Assembly (NCBI GenBank): GCA_051453625.1
Contig: JBOZIK010000001.1
Coordinates: 197,527,548-197,591,547, forward strand
Source: Welwitschia mirabilis
Taxonomy: Eukaryota; Gnetophyta; Gnetopsida; Welwitschiales
Length of the DNA stretch: 64,000 nt
Reading direction: 5' to 3'
In this document: positions 37,001-52,000 of the stretch, piece after piece
Layout: every line of letters begins with the position of its first letter
Position numbering within the stretch: the stretch's first letter is position 1
Translations under genes and position numbers: made by a program
Notes under the pieces: generated by a model
Databases searched by the model: none
Told to the model about the DNA's origin: nothing
What the model saw: only the letters and a program-made list of their open reading frames with translations

Positions 37001-40000
37001 GTTACTTAAAAGTGTATAACCTCTTAGATACATAACTGTTAGGCTCGTAATTTGTACACGGTGGATTATATGAAAGCTAGAAGTAAGAAGTTCTGATTCT
37101 TTTAAAGCTTAAAGGAGTCGTTTCCTATATTGTCTAATGCCAACACAAAAAAGAGATACAGGTTTCTTTATCCATTGGGATATTTTTGCTTTCCCTTTTT
37201 GGTGGTTGGAAACACTTATTAGAATTGTAGATAAAGCATCTGATACCACCAATATGCTAAGTGATAGTCCTAGTTATACAACCATGGCTGAAACTGAGAA
37301 ATGACATTTCTCTTTCTCATTATATCTTGATCTTCTGATTATTTTTAGATATTACTCTAAAACATGGTTTTTGAATTAAGAAGTTTGCTAAGACTCTTAC
37401 ATCCATACCCAGCTTATAGCATAGCATGATTGATTGTAAACATGTATGACATATTGAATGCTGTTATTCAAGTGAATAAAGCCATGAAATTACTTTCTAA
37501 ACATCTGGTATTTGTGTAAGGTGTAAACAAGTGCATAGACTTACTTTTCAAACTTGGCTTTTCATAACTTCTTTCAGGGTGTCCTGTCAGAAGAAGAAGT
37601 TAATGAATTGGAAAAAGAATTCATGGCATTCATTCGACGTGATGTGCATGTTGAGGGAAAAGATTTTTGTGACATGTCAGCAGATTATTCAAAGCCCATC
37701 GATGACTATTCTGTAATCAATATCATGCTTCCTTCAAGGTAGGGAGTTCTATTGTTTGGATAATTCTATTTAAATGCAGTAGCTTGTTGTGCTGTAACTT
37801 TTATAGGGGTGGAAGCCACCATATATTAGTTACAACATTTTATCATTATACACTATTGGTATGTATTAATAAATTCACAAGGGGTGGATGTCAAAGTCAA
37901 TTAGCCTGTGCATTCTGATTTTATAATTATATAGTGTGGGATATGGATTGTAGATCATGCAATTGAATCCTCTCATTTAACATGGGTTGCATATATATAT
38001 TTCTTAAATTTTTTGGTTAACACGCCTCAGATTTTCTAGTGTTTCCACCCCACTCCCCCCACAACCCTTATTATATTTAGAGCTCCATGTAGGTAAATAT
38101 TGTTTTTTGTGTCGGTAATTTTTTATATTCTTTTGCTGTTTTATTATGTTTGAGATGATGCATCCAATTCGTACTTGGAATGTAGTCATGAAATAGAGAA
38201 AACAGACCCCAAATTATTTTTACCATATGGTAGTTTTATTCTCTTTGTGTGAACAAAACAACATAGATTTAATCATGTTACAATCTCTTTTCTATACAAT
38301 AACTAAACAGAATTCACAATAGTAATTAGCATGGTTTCTACATTAGCAGAAAGACTTTTTTAAGTCTTTTGTTCAAGAAGCTCCTTTTGAGTTATGATTG
38401 CAGAATAGCGGTCGTCATTTATTTGTTCATTTCTTTCAAGCCATTGGTGTGGATGCCCAACTCTATATAGAAGGGCCTTATCCTTTCTGCTTTATAGTTT
38501 CCGATCTACATGTAAAATAAATTCTGAGACCTCTAGATAAGGATTGATTTCCAATATGTTTGATCCCCTATAACAATACAAGGATTTATATTGGGAATCT
38601 TAAATGTTCTTTTGTTTGTTCACATAGGTACAATCCAGCTTTGAGAAACAATATTTATGAAAGACGAGCAGCGTCAATAGCAAGACAGCTTCTTGGTCAG
38701 GATATGGTACTTGACTACGATCAACTTCTTGCTAAGCCTCCAAATAAACCCGATGCAATTTTTCATTGGTGAGTTCAAAAACCCTCTAAGCACTAGTTTG
38801 CATGGAATAAAAACTCTTTAAAACTATGTTGGATCTCTTGAATATTTATAGAGCTGTTCTGGTATTGTTTTTATCTGGCACTGCATAATCATACAGTGAT
38901 TTGACCCTGAATTCATTATATGGGACACAGCTAACCTTCTGTTGTCAACTCTAATTTGCCATGTTTAGAACAAGTAGTCTCAAAGTGTGATAGGGCAAAG
39001 AAGAATATAGAGAGTATCAGAAACACACTCCACTAAGAATGCAACGAATTTGTCCAATAATGTCTTTGAATAACACTCCATTTTGTCCTAAAAACCTCCA
39101 ACAATAGCAAAGGCTTCAAGAGGAACTCCACTAAGAATGCAACAAGTTCCCCCAGTGTAAGAGCCTCTTCCTTCAATCACATGAACTGAAGCTCTCTTCC
39201 TAGGCTAGCATTCAATAAACACTTAACACAAGTACTCCACCCAACTGCAATATGTATTACCATCCTCTCATACTAACTCTATTTGTACTAACAACCCTGA
39301 TGAATCTAATTACTCTTCTAAACATGACCATTTCACTTATGATAGATTTTTTTACATTATAAGATAATCTTCTCCTCTCAAATACTGTAAACCCTAAACC
39401 CTAGAATCAATTTAAATTCTCTTAAAATACATTTGATACTCTTTTCTGCACTTACCGTATGATTCTGTTCCATGTCCAAATGATTATAGTTTGCAAAAAT
39501 TGAGAGACTGATTGAAGAATCTTACGCATTTAGATATTCATTGACATTGCCAGTAACAAGGCAAGGATTATTTCAAATCTTCTAAAGCTTCTAATACTCT
39601 TTGAAGTTATCCAGTAGACAAGAAAGCAACTAGATGGAACACAAATTTGAATTAGCCCACAACTACAATTCTTATCCTTTCTAGCATGTTAAAATTGATT
39701 GTCTTTCTAAAGATAATTCAAGTATGTGTTTTGGGCAATTACAAATCAATATTACTTTTGCAAAAACAAAGAGGAGTCCCCTTGACATTGTTTTTTTCAT
39801 TGTTCATAGACAACAAAAATTTGGGATTCCTTTCCTTTTTTTCCCTTTTAAATCAATTATCAGATAGCACATAGTTCTTTTAAATGATGTTGAACATCTA
39901 GCTCAACAATGGTATTGGTCTAATGGTGGACATGAGGTGAATATTTGTTTCTGTCCTTTGCTTCTGTGTTACAACTACTTTGGAAAGTGTGTAATAAGAT

Positions 40001-43000
40001 TCTTTAGAGGGAAAGAATCTCATCCTTGATCTGTTTGCAATTTAATTGTTTATGAATGAAAGGGCGACTTGAAAATTCGATAAGGTATTATACTTTGAAA
40101 TATAATGTTATTGTTTTCATATTCCAATTTTCTTGTCCTTTCATTCTTAGTGAGTCTTTCATGGTGAAGGAGTTGGGCAAGTAGGCCTTTATCTATTAGA
40201 AAAGTTGAAGCTACATATTTCCAATTTTTGTTTTCCTTTGTTTTATTTTATTGGTTTAACTGGTTCCATCTTCTCATCATATTGTATAAGATATTTTTAT
40301 AAAACTTATGTTGTGTTAGAGTTAGCCAACGTTAAATCAGGGTTACTTTAGGGTTTTGTCCCTAAAAGGAGTCTTTGAAAGGAAGCATGGGTTGGGGGGA
40401 ACAGATGGGTGAGTTTAGGTTTTTTTGGTTGGTGCTCAACCTTGAAAGACAAGTTGTGTCTTCAGGCTATTTTGATCTAATAGAGTTTTGCACTATTATG
40501 TGGAGGTATGGCAGAGAGGCCCCCAATCACTTAATTTCAATGCCTTCACTTGTTTGTTTTTCTTTTGCTGCTTTTTTTGTTGTTAAAGTTGCATATTTTG
40601 TAACAATGGTATTAGAGCTAGGGCTTGAAGCCCCTTTATCTATGAGTGGAGTGAGCTAGCAACTTGCAAATGGAGTCAACAAGGACTTCTCAGTTGCAAA
40701 CTCAATACTCAACCTTAGGTGGGAGCTACTTATGCATGATAGTGAAATCAATTGTTCCAATGGATAAACTTGATGGCTATAAGTATGAGCTTTGGAAAAT
40801 CAAGGTGGAGACTTGTCATATGAGTAACATCTTGAGTTACTTGTATAAGGACCAAGTGTGAGACCCACTGCTATTCTTGTTGATGAATGGAACAAAGTTG
40901 ATGCAAAGGATTTAGCAATTATTCAACGTTGTTTAGATAATTCTATTCTAACAAATGTGCAAGAAGAAAAAATTGTGCATGAGTTATGTAATAGATTGGA
41001 GAATCCATACTAGGCAAGGAAAATGACTAATTGTGTTTTTCGGTAGCTGCATAGTTTGAAATGTGAAAGAAATGAAACTATGGCCTGATACCTTCAACAA
41101 TTTAACTTTATTGTCTTACATATGGCTACTGCAAGGGTGAAAATCACTAACAAAGACAAGACAATGACTTTTCTAAGTTCACTGCCTAAATCATAGCACA
41201 ACCTTTAGTGACATTTAGTAGTGATATTCTAGGTATGTTGGACTTTGATGAAGTGGGTGGTGATGTTTTGGCTATAGAACTTCATCGACCAATTAATGCT
41301 GGTAGTTAATCTCTTGGTGAGGCTTTAGTTGTAAAGGAAATAGGGAGAAACCAAAGTGAAATCCTCCAAGATGCTATTATTCTAAGAAAATTAGAAATGT
41401 AAAGGGAAACTACCTAGAATTTAAGTGCAATGATGCTGCTTCTAACGACACTCTTTTTGGAACAGGTCAACATTGTGACTTAGGAAGACATAATGCTTTG
41501 ATCCTATTATGCTAAGTGCTAGAGTTATGATCTATGCCTTCCCAAACTATAACTTTCAGGTGGTGGGGGTTGTATAATATGTTTAATTTTGGTCTGCTAG
41601 TATTTGTTTGTCTAATGTGTCTTTGGGCATGCTGACTACTTTGAAAACCACATGAATAAGCATTTTTAAGGCAGTAACTATTAGTGCTAGTGTCGTATTC
41701 TCTTGTGCTTGTTGGTTTGAGGAGGCTTGGTTCTTGTTGGATGAGACATTCCTCACAAGATGGTGCATCGCCATTTAACCTTCTACATGTTTTTTGTTCA
41801 TACTGGTTACTATGGATAATAGAGGCATAGAGTGGCAATGTCATTTTGGCTTGTTTTTCATTATTCTGTTATTTACAGTATATCTTGTGTTAGCTAGAAT
41901 ACCTGTTAGATTTGTCTTCATGTGGGAGAGCCTTAGAAAAAGTTAAGTCAGATCTTTCCCATTTATGTGCTTCCTTTGTTTTATTTGATTGGCTAATGGG
42001 TTCCATCCCTTCATCCTGTTGTATAAGATATTTGTATATAATGTATGTTAGGTTAGAATTAAGTCAGTGTTAATTCAATGTTGTATTAGGGTTTTAATCC
42101 TAAAAGGATTCTTTAAAAGGAGGGGCCAACTAGGGAACAAGATGGACGAGATTAGGATTGTTGACTGTTTTTTTGGCAAAGAATTAGATTTTCATTAACA
42201 TGGAGAAAATTAGGTACAACCTCATAGTGAAATTGAGAAGGCCCTAAGGAGGAGGACAAATTCAACAGACTTCCTTTCCCTTTGTCCTGGCTAACGAAAA
42301 CACAGAACAGAGCTGAATAACAGACACACCCTGGCAGAAATTGGCCCAAATTGACAGAGAACCTATTAATCTATAGTTTATGATTCTCCAATCTTAATCC
42401 AAACAGGTACCTGACTGTGTGACCACCCCTCCATCTACAGGATCCTGAATCATAAACTTTGCTTGCAAGTAGACTACACGCAGCACAACAACCTCAGGTC
42501 CTACGAGCTGAGCCAGGTTTGCGTATCTGGATCTGAAAGCCTTCTTGCTACACATTCTATCTTTAAGACAATAGATTGAGTGCAATAGATGTAGCTGGAG
42601 CTGTGACATCAAATATGTTCTTCGATGGTTTCTGCAAACACAGCACAATGTTTCCTCTTCCATGAACTACAGCAAGGCAAAAACCTACAGCAATGAGCCA
42701 GCTATCTCATTCAAGAGATTGGAATTTCCTAGTAGAAAAGTCCATTGCCATGATCGCCTTAGTCCTGGCGTTCTAGATCGCAGAGAGGCACTGAAGAAAG
42801 ACTAGAAGTAGAGCATGAAGAGTATGGCTCCTCTTGGAAGAGCAGACAGCAAAACAGAGCATAAATCAATTGATCAGATAAAGGACTATTTGCATTCAGG
42901 AAAGATGCGAATGTGATTGCACCATTTCCTGTTTGAAGGAGAGTCTTTGATGATTTTGATCTCTGCAAGCTTAACTTGGAGATTGAATTTGATCTGTTGG

Positions 43001-46000
43001 AAACAGGACTGCGAGTTTGTTTGGGTTTTTCTCAATATTGAGTCATTTCTCTGCTTCCAGATGCTGTACACAGTTGAAGTAAAGGCTGTCCTTGTCATGT
43101 GAGTTCTTACTGATCTAGCTTTGAGCTCTTTTTCCACCCAGCACTTCACCTTAGTCCAGGAAAAAGGAGGTTTGAACATTAGAAACAATGCAGTCTTACT
43201 CCACACCTCTTTGAAGAAGGGGCATGTGAAGAAGAGGTGATCTCTGGTTCATTAGCAATTCCACAAAGGATGCAGGCAGGATTTGCATTTATGCCCAGCT
43301 TTTGAAGATTGTCATTTGTCGTCAGTCTCTTGTGCAATAACAACCAAGTAGTGAAGGAGTGTCTTGGCTGATTGTAGTTTCCCCACAAAGCATGGCACTA
43401 GTCTAAACTGGGATGGGTGGGGCGAAGAACTTGATAGGTTGCATTGGGTGAGAAAGGAGGGGTGGGTCCTATCCACTGCAGCAATGATCCTGTAAGTTGC
43501 ACACACTTGAGAGCATCATCTCTGAGTGTAAGGATTTTTTTGAAGACCCAAGAGAAGGAAGCTTTGATAGGGGTGGACCAAAGAGTTGTGTTTTTCAAAT
43601 ATATAGCGTGCACCCATCTGACCCACAGGGAGTCCTTGTTTGCAATCGCCCAGAGGTTTTTCATCATCATTGCTCTGTTATAGATGCACGTATTCTTTAA
43701 GCCCAGACCTCCTTCAAGCTTGGGGATGCAAACCTTGTGCCAAGCTACCAAGGCTTTGCTTGATTTCTCCTTCCCTGTCCAAAGAAAGGATCTGCAAAGA
43801 GATTCAGTAATCTTGATAACTTTCTTTGGGAAAATAAATACCTAGCACCAATACTGATGGAGGGTCTGTAAAACTGACCCGACCAGCTCCAATCTACCTC
43901 CATATGACAAGAATTTTGTAGTCCAGCAATGAAGTTTGGACGTAATCCTTTCAATCAGTGGGAGATAATTATCAATAGACAAGGATCTAGTTGTGAGTGG
44001 GATGCCCAGGTATTTGAATGGTAGACTGACTTCCCCAAATTGGATTTCCTGAAGGATGGCTTGCTTATCTGTTAAGTTTAAACCAGCAAGGTATACTTGA
44101 GACTTGTCTAAGTTGGCTTTGAGGCCAGACTCATGGGAAAAGAGAGTCAAGGCTTCTTTGAGGATTTGAATAGAGGAAAGGTCACCCTTGCTAAAGAGTA
44201 GGAGATCATCTGTAAACATTAAGTGGGTAAGATCAATAGGTTTGCATTTTGGATGATACCTGAAAGGGCCTTCGGTGATGTGGGTGGCTAGAAGCCTACC
44301 AAAGTACTCTATTACTAATGTAAACAAGTAGGGGTATAAAGGGTCTCCCTGTCTGATACCTCTCCTGCCTTCAAAGTAACCATGGATCTCTCCGTTTACC
44401 AAGATGGAGTAACTGGCAGTTTGCACACAAGTCATTATCCATTTCACAAACCTATAAGGAAAGCCCAAATGACCAAGCAGCTGCTCCAAAAAGGCCCATT
44501 CAAGAGAGTCATAAGCTTTTTGGAGGTCCACCTTGATTGTGCATCTTGGGCTAATCTACCTTTGATTGTAATTTTGCACTATTTCTTGGGCAAGGGTGAT
44601 GTTATGCACAATGCTCCTTCCCTTTATGAAAGCCCCCTGCTGTTGACCAACTAAGAAGGGCAAGATTAGCTTCAGTCTTGCTGATATGATAATCGAGATG
44701 CATTTATAAATTATGTTACAGCACGCTATAGGCCTGAAATCTGAAACAATCTGAGGATTTACCTTTTTTGGGATGAGGATTAAGGCGGTATTATTATGTG
44801 CCCTAAGAAGGTGACCTGTAGCAAACAAATTCTTGATTGTTTTCTTTACCTTAGCCCCCACTATGACCCAAGCACTTTTGAAGAAGGCTGCAGTAAAACC
44901 GTTTGGGCCTGGGACTTTCTCATTTGGAATGCTTCACAATGCTTGCTTTATTTCCTTGTCAGTGATGGGGGCACATAGGCTGATACAATGATGCCCTGAT
45001 ACTTTAGCTCCTTTGTTGCATATTGGCTGCTGGATGGGGGGGCAAGGTGTGGAAGTGCCAAGAAGAGAGCTATGGAACTGCAAAAATTCATGAGCACAAC
45101 CTTTTAAAGATTCAATTTTTGTGCCATCTGCCCTATAACGCATATGCACATTGCTTTTGATTCTATTCTTCTTCATTAGAGCATATGAAAGAAAGCTGTG
45201 TTGGAATCTCCCTCCTTGATCCATGAGGCTTTGGCTCTCTATTTGTACATCATGATTTTAGCCCTTAGAAGCCTTCTATATTCCTTGTATTTTCTTCGCT
45301 CCTCTATAAATAGGTTGCGGCCCAAAAATTTGACCTACGTACTATGCTGCACTTGCTGTAGGGCTTGCTTAGCTATCTTGATTCGACCTATAATGTTATT
45401 GTAGTTTGCATTATGAAAGGCTTTCAGAGCATATTTTAAAATTTTTAGTTTTTGTGTCAAAGCATACATTGGATATCCTTTAATATGAGTAGACCAGGCT
45501 TTGACAATGATAGCTAAGAACTGGTCATCCAAATACCAGCTGTTGATGATGCGAAAGGAAGTATTCCTCTTTGTATTCTCACCGTAGAACATCACACAAG
45601 GAGAGCGATAAAAAATACCAAGAGGTTTAAACTTAGCAAATGAATTTTCATGGATGTCCAGCCATTTATCATTTACTAATGCTCTATCTAATTTACAATA
45701 TATTCTAGATTCTGATTGATGGAGGTCACTCCAAGTACAGAACTCACTTGAATAAATATATGGCCATTATACATTTTGAGTTCAACATCCTCTCTTTATT
45801 ATATGTTTTGTGTTGCGTTATTATTTGGCCTTGGTCAAATACTTGAATAAATAAAGTACATTTCCCTTTTTAATTGTAGTTATTAATTAGCTTAGAGCTC
45901 ACTTATGTTTTTCCCTTTTTCTAAATTAAAACTCAACAAACACATATGCTTAAGAAAATTATTTTTATAGGTATTTTATTTTGTTTTCTAAAAAGAAATA

Positions 46001-49000
46001 AAGTTTATAAAATAATAAGCCACTTTATTTTATTCTAAATAACAAAGAAATATATCAAATAATAAAAGGGATAGATTCTAATGCTTAACTAAATCATTCA
46101 ATGGAAATAATCTGAAGGGAGGTACTTTCCACTACTTTTCCCTAAGATGGCTCCACATGGAAGCTCTTTTACACCATACTCCCCATTTGACTCAACTCTA
46201 GGGAGAAAAGGAAGGGGAAAAAGGACCTATGATCCCTATTTGAGTCAACTATAGGAAGGAAAGAAAGGGGAAAAAGAACTAAGCATTACGTTAGATTTCC
46301 TTATTTTTATTTTTAGGGCACTTAATTTGCACTAATCAAATGGTTTTATTTCTTTGCAAAAGTTTAAGCAAAGTCAAATTCACAAGTGCCCATCAGTATT
46401 TTTGAAGAAACAACAAAAAATAGAATGAATTGGCTTAGGAGTGACCTTCAATAATTATGTGAAATGACTTTGTTTCTCCCTCTCTTCTTTCCTGTCTATA
46501 GGCTTGACCATTAACCTTTATTTTTAATTTTAATTTCAAAGTTCCCCATAGGTAGAAACTAAACTAGTTAAAAAAAAAAAAAAAAGTCTCTAAGCTCTTA
46601 TCCTTTTCCATTTTAATAAACCCAATATTACTTTAAGAAAATTGCATTTAAAAACAAAATAAAATTAAGACCTTTAAAAATGAAAAAAAAATCCAGAAAT
46701 AAAAAAGGGGATTGGCCCCCTTGGGTGCCCTCTTCCTTTAAGGAAGATGATTTCAAAAATGGAGTCATTCCCCCATACTCCTTTTAACTAATCAAAAGGG
46801 ACCCCTTGAGGTAATTTTTGGCTGAAGGGGCCTTTGTTTTTAATTTCCATGAAAAATAAAAAATAAAAAATAAAAAATTATAAACAAAAATAAAAAGTTA
46901 AAAAACAAGCTGAAAACAGTAAAAACAAAAAAGAGAATGCTTTCTAAGAAAAAATATTACCTTAGGAAGGAAGTTTTCTCTAACCCATTGAAATTAAAAT
47001 TAAATTTTTACTATGTCCAAGAAAGACCTTGCAAATCTATTACACCAAAAAAAGTTTGTGATATGTATCTATAAAATTTCATTGATATAATAGCCTAGAT
47101 GTCTTGCTGACATGTTAGATGAATCAATCAAGGTATAGGTTTTGATATTTCATTTGGTTTGCATGCTCTCTGAATTATGGGACATTCAATAAAAATATGT
47201 TCAAAGAAACCCATGGTAGAATGTCTACAAGTACACTCCTTGTGAGTGCTTTAAGGGATTTGCAACCATTTTCTTGTTTTTTTTTCCAAGTTTGAAGTAA
47301 TGAGACCCATTCTCACACTACTAATCTAGATTCATACATTGAGAGCATGAAATCACTTTTAAAAAATTAGTTTTCCTGAAATTCCCCACCCCTATGCCCC
47401 TGCACCCCAAATGTTACTTATGTAAAATGCTATCTTTTCTTTGGTATTCTCCCAAAGCTTTTGGATTATATTCTTCTTAACCAATTTCTGAATTTGCTTA
47501 GGATTACACTTAAAGACTTCCTTATATGTCTTCCATTTGTGAAATTATATCTTCCATTGGTAAGAACATCCTTTATTTTTAGATTACTAGAAAAACCTCT
47601 TTTAAACTTTCATCATTGGTAGATTTTGTAAGATTTTGAGCATATGCAACAAATTGATAAATTGCTTGTACTTCAAACGTATCAATTGTGTTTTAGGAAG
47701 ATAGTATCACTTTGATCAATTTTACTCCAGTTCTTCTAGGAAAGAACTATTTTTTAATTTCCTCTATGTTCCTACTACAATTTATGTGGTAAAGTTGAGT
47801 CCCAAATTGCACAACATACATGAGGGTTGGTTGAGCAATAATTAGGAAGACTTAGTATTGAATATTTCAAGACCAAATTGCTTATATTTTATAAGTATAT
47901 TTGAGTGTGAAACAGACTTCCTTTGAGGAAGGCATTTATTTCACCTGTAATTATTGGAACACTCCATCCTACATGTTTATAAAATAGACAATCTCGCTTT
48001 GTGTATTTCCTATTTCAAAAGCAAAATTAGTATTTCATGTCTCCCAAAACCTAACTTTAGTCTTTTGAGTATTAATACTCATTTCAGATTACTAACAAAA
48101 GCTATCCAAAATTCAAAGCATTTTCCGTGACCCTTGATGTAATTTAGAGATTGAAGTCACAAGATTTGCAAACAAGAAAAAGGTTAATAAGAGGGTTGTC
48201 TACTAGAATATGTTGATCAAGAACTATTTTATTCATCTATGCTAGCCATGTGGTGACTAAGCCCACAATTACCTATTAAGTAGCCTAGTGGACCTCTAAC
48301 TCATCAATGAAAGTATCAAAAGGTGTGGAGCAAAAGGGCCTATGCATAGTGTCATTGGTTTAACCTATGTTTATAAGTTGTGAGCGTTAGTGTCATGGGT
48401 TCGAGGCCCACAACATGTAGGTTGGCTTGTGGTTCTACTCATGGATTTAGAGCCCACTAGATGTGAGCTTCTATGTCTTGGATATAAATCACAAGTGAGA
48501 GCTAGAACTCCCAGACAGTTAGATGCAATCCATGGCTTTTCATTGGATAAGCAAAGCAATAACCTTGAGAAGTGAGATATACTTCTCCATTGATCTCATC
48601 AATAGAAGAAAAGAGGGAAAAGGGGCCACAAAAAAGAGGGGGGAGGGGAAGAAGAAAGAAAAAAAGAAAAAAGAAAAGAAAAAAGAAAAAAACAATGTAA
48701 GGTAAGGAAAACAACATTCAACTCCAAAGCTATGAATATGGCACTCTTTTAAGAAATCTAATCTTTTTGTGTTGCATACATACCTCCATGTCGAGCATCT
48801 GAATTAAGTAAAGGTATTAGAAAGCACTTGAATTATGGACAATAAATGTGTTAGATTGCTAATAGTATGTAGTCAATTCCATAGCTCATCTCTAAATCAC
48901 ATACGCTTTGGAAAAATTACCCCAAATGAGTGTTTTGTCTTGGCATTTGACTTGATGTAATATTTCAAAGTGATTAAATAACCTATTGTAGAATGATTTT

Positions 49001-52000
49001 GTGGAAAGTCCACTTGTTAGTTTGCATGTAAATTCTCTACCTCTACCCAAGTACCAAATATTTTGTCAAGAATAGTATTGATGAGTTTTTCATGAGTGTA
49101 TCACTCTTTGTCTAGCCCAACCTACAATTTTTGAATTGATAATAAATAGATGCTTTACTTTCTTCCATATCTGATGGCAAGCTTATCTCTTAGGCTTGCA
49201 ATCATGTGGTACATACTAACTTGATAGAACTTTGAGTTCTTAATTAAAAATTCTAAATGAAGCATTTTTTAACAAACACGATTGATGTTGTTGAATGCCC
49301 TAAAAAACCATGATTTCAAGGAAAAGTGGAAAAAATATATTCCATTAACATTCTATCATTTCTTTGCCTATTAAAGGAGATATCCTCATTGTAATATATT
49401 CACTTTTCCTTATTTGAATTTCTAGAAACCCTTTTCTTCTTCAAGTCCTTTTGAGTATATCATGCTATGGTATGCCCCTTACAAGCAAGAAATTATCCTA
49501 AATGTTTGTAGACACCTTTGAATGTGAGAATTCACCCCTACTTTCTATTTGTGGCTAAATGTATGAAAAATTTCCATTCATGAATATTGGATAAAAAGTG
49601 TATTTTTAAGTTTTATTCAATCTTGTTTGTTTCCTTTGCTACTCTTGCATTTTTGCCTTTACATTTTGCAATTGCATGAAGATTTACATAGGGATTGATG
49701 AGTAGAATCCTCACTTCAAGAGATAGAACTCTCTTAAAGGCTTAGGAGGAATCCATGCATAGTTCTTCCTTTTAAATGTAGAAGACCCTTAAAGGCTTGG
49801 AGATGTGGATCAAAAGGGTAGCTTAATGAGCTATAAAGTAGGAGGTCTTGGAAATTGGAGGATTGGATGCATGGGGTTTCATTTAAGACTTAGGTGTCGA
49901 TCAAGCTTGGTTTTTTCCACCTCAAAGGATTAAAATGTGTTTTGAGCCCATCTCCATGATGCTAAAACCATTGTTGCCCAAAAATCTTTACAACTATCAT
50001 GACAATGACTAGACTAGCAATTCCCAACTATGTAAGGAACAGTGATTCTACTTATTAACCTTTACCAAATTTGGAGGTTAGCTTCTCCATTATCAAAAGT
50101 TTTAAAGAAAGATTGTCCACAAGCATTTAGTTTTGGAGTATTTATCAGAATTAAGCTTATGCCCCTGTTTATGTGTTAAAATGGAATGTTATAGTTTTCA
50201 TACCAAAAAGATGGATTGGTGGATCTTAATGTCATTTTAGATTTCTAATAAATATTTCAAATGAGACCTATAAGACATACTAAGAGAGGAAAACTGAGTG
50301 TGAAAAACCCTTTAAGTCTTCATAGGAGAATTGGAAGTGTGGAAAAATATAATTTGCTAAAGATTAAAGAATTGTCAATATCAATACCATTTGAATGCAA
50401 AGTCACCACCTAACAACTAATCTAGTGACAACCTTGCATAGAATATCATTGTCGCATGCCATCACTCGAGTGACTACCTAGCAGCCCTACAAACCAGCTG
50501 AGTTCATCATCACACAAACTTACCCTAGTGATAGTTGCCAGTCACACCTTCCTCTATTACATATTGAAGGTGTTGCTACTTGTAGCTGCCAAGCAACACA
50601 AGTAGCGATAGTAATAGTTCTTACGTAACAACTCTCTTAACTTTCTAACCTATGTTCAAGCTATTTCAGTAAGGGGCTTATCATTGCCAAGGTTAGCCTT
50701 TTCATTGCTTGGATGGCATGACAAAACTAGTAGGAGTGAGGAAGCCATTTGGAGAGGCTTGAAATTAGGTCCCTTGCCTCATCTTGTTAGTTGGGCTAGG
50801 ACCCTTGTGTCCAAGCCCTTAATGTAATTCATTTGTTGTAAATATTTGATTTAATAAAGTATTCAATTTCTGATTCTAAACTTGTGTATTGCTTTTCGTC
50901 ATGGTATAGTGATTTATAATTGATGTGATGTCGTCTATGGTTTGAGATTGCTTGGGTGACAACCACTTAGATTTTGATATTGGCTTGGATTGTTTGTTTA
51001 GATGCATTGGTGGTTGGTGCAGTGTGTATTTTTGTAACTTCAAATCCTATTAATCAAAATATATAGATTGCAAAATACTCACTCTAGTATGAATGGGAGT
51101 GACTCAAATGTCGTAACCCATTGAAGACTTACGAGAGAAGAATGAGAATTGATTTTCACTAGGAAATGGTAACAGAAACTTAAGAACAATGTAGGAAATA
51201 AAAATGTGATGTAATGCAATCCAACATGTAACTAAACCTAAATGAACACCTATTCAATTACTGAATCGACTTGTTAGGAAGATTAGCACTGTATAACCTA
51301 AATCAACCAAGGAGATTGTCACTGATCAAGACTAACTTAAGCTATAAGATGAGTCGAATAAATGCAATGCAAAATGAATCTAAAACTACTTTCTTCTGTC
51401 TTAACAAAGATTCCCTTAAGACCTATATCATCAATGAAATTGTCATCGGATCAAGGACAATATAAACCATAAGGGAAATATAATAGAACTAAATGCACAA
51501 ATGAAACAAAGTTTTATATTAAAATAGAATCAACATTTGGGTTATAAAACAGCTGGGCCTCAATGGAGAATGCATAGCCCTTCACCAAGGGAACGTATTT
51601 TTGCAACTTGCGAGATGGATCTTCTGTCCTTCGATCTCCTTTCATGAGACTGCCTACTGCCAAAGAAGATGGATAGGAGAGTTGAAGGGGGGTCTTATTT
51701 ATAGGGCTAAGAAGTGAAACTGTCATACAAAATGTGCCACAAAATGCACTCAATTACAAGAAAGAAACAGATGAAACGGACAAAGGTTGGCTAGCGGTTA
51801 TAAGTGTTGTCCTGCCTGTCATGGGGACGACCAAGGGAACAATGGCTTAAACATTACATTCGTCATTCTACTGGTCGTGAGGACAACCATGGGGACGACA
51901 CCCTTAGAAAAGAGGCTTCCATTAGTCTCAACTCCAGTCCAATCAACATCCTATTTTGGCATGTGTTGCGCTATCTTCTTGGCTGTCGTGGGGATGACAG

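Noticed and set aside
44382-44654. + strand open frames over the LINE RT region
   Set aside because: They are antisense shadows of the - strand reverse transcriptase, which has clear RT motifs.
48502-48705. Lysine-rich or phenylalanine-rich frames over the purine tract
   Set aside because: This is a simple A/G repeat, probably the tail of a SINE, not a protein.
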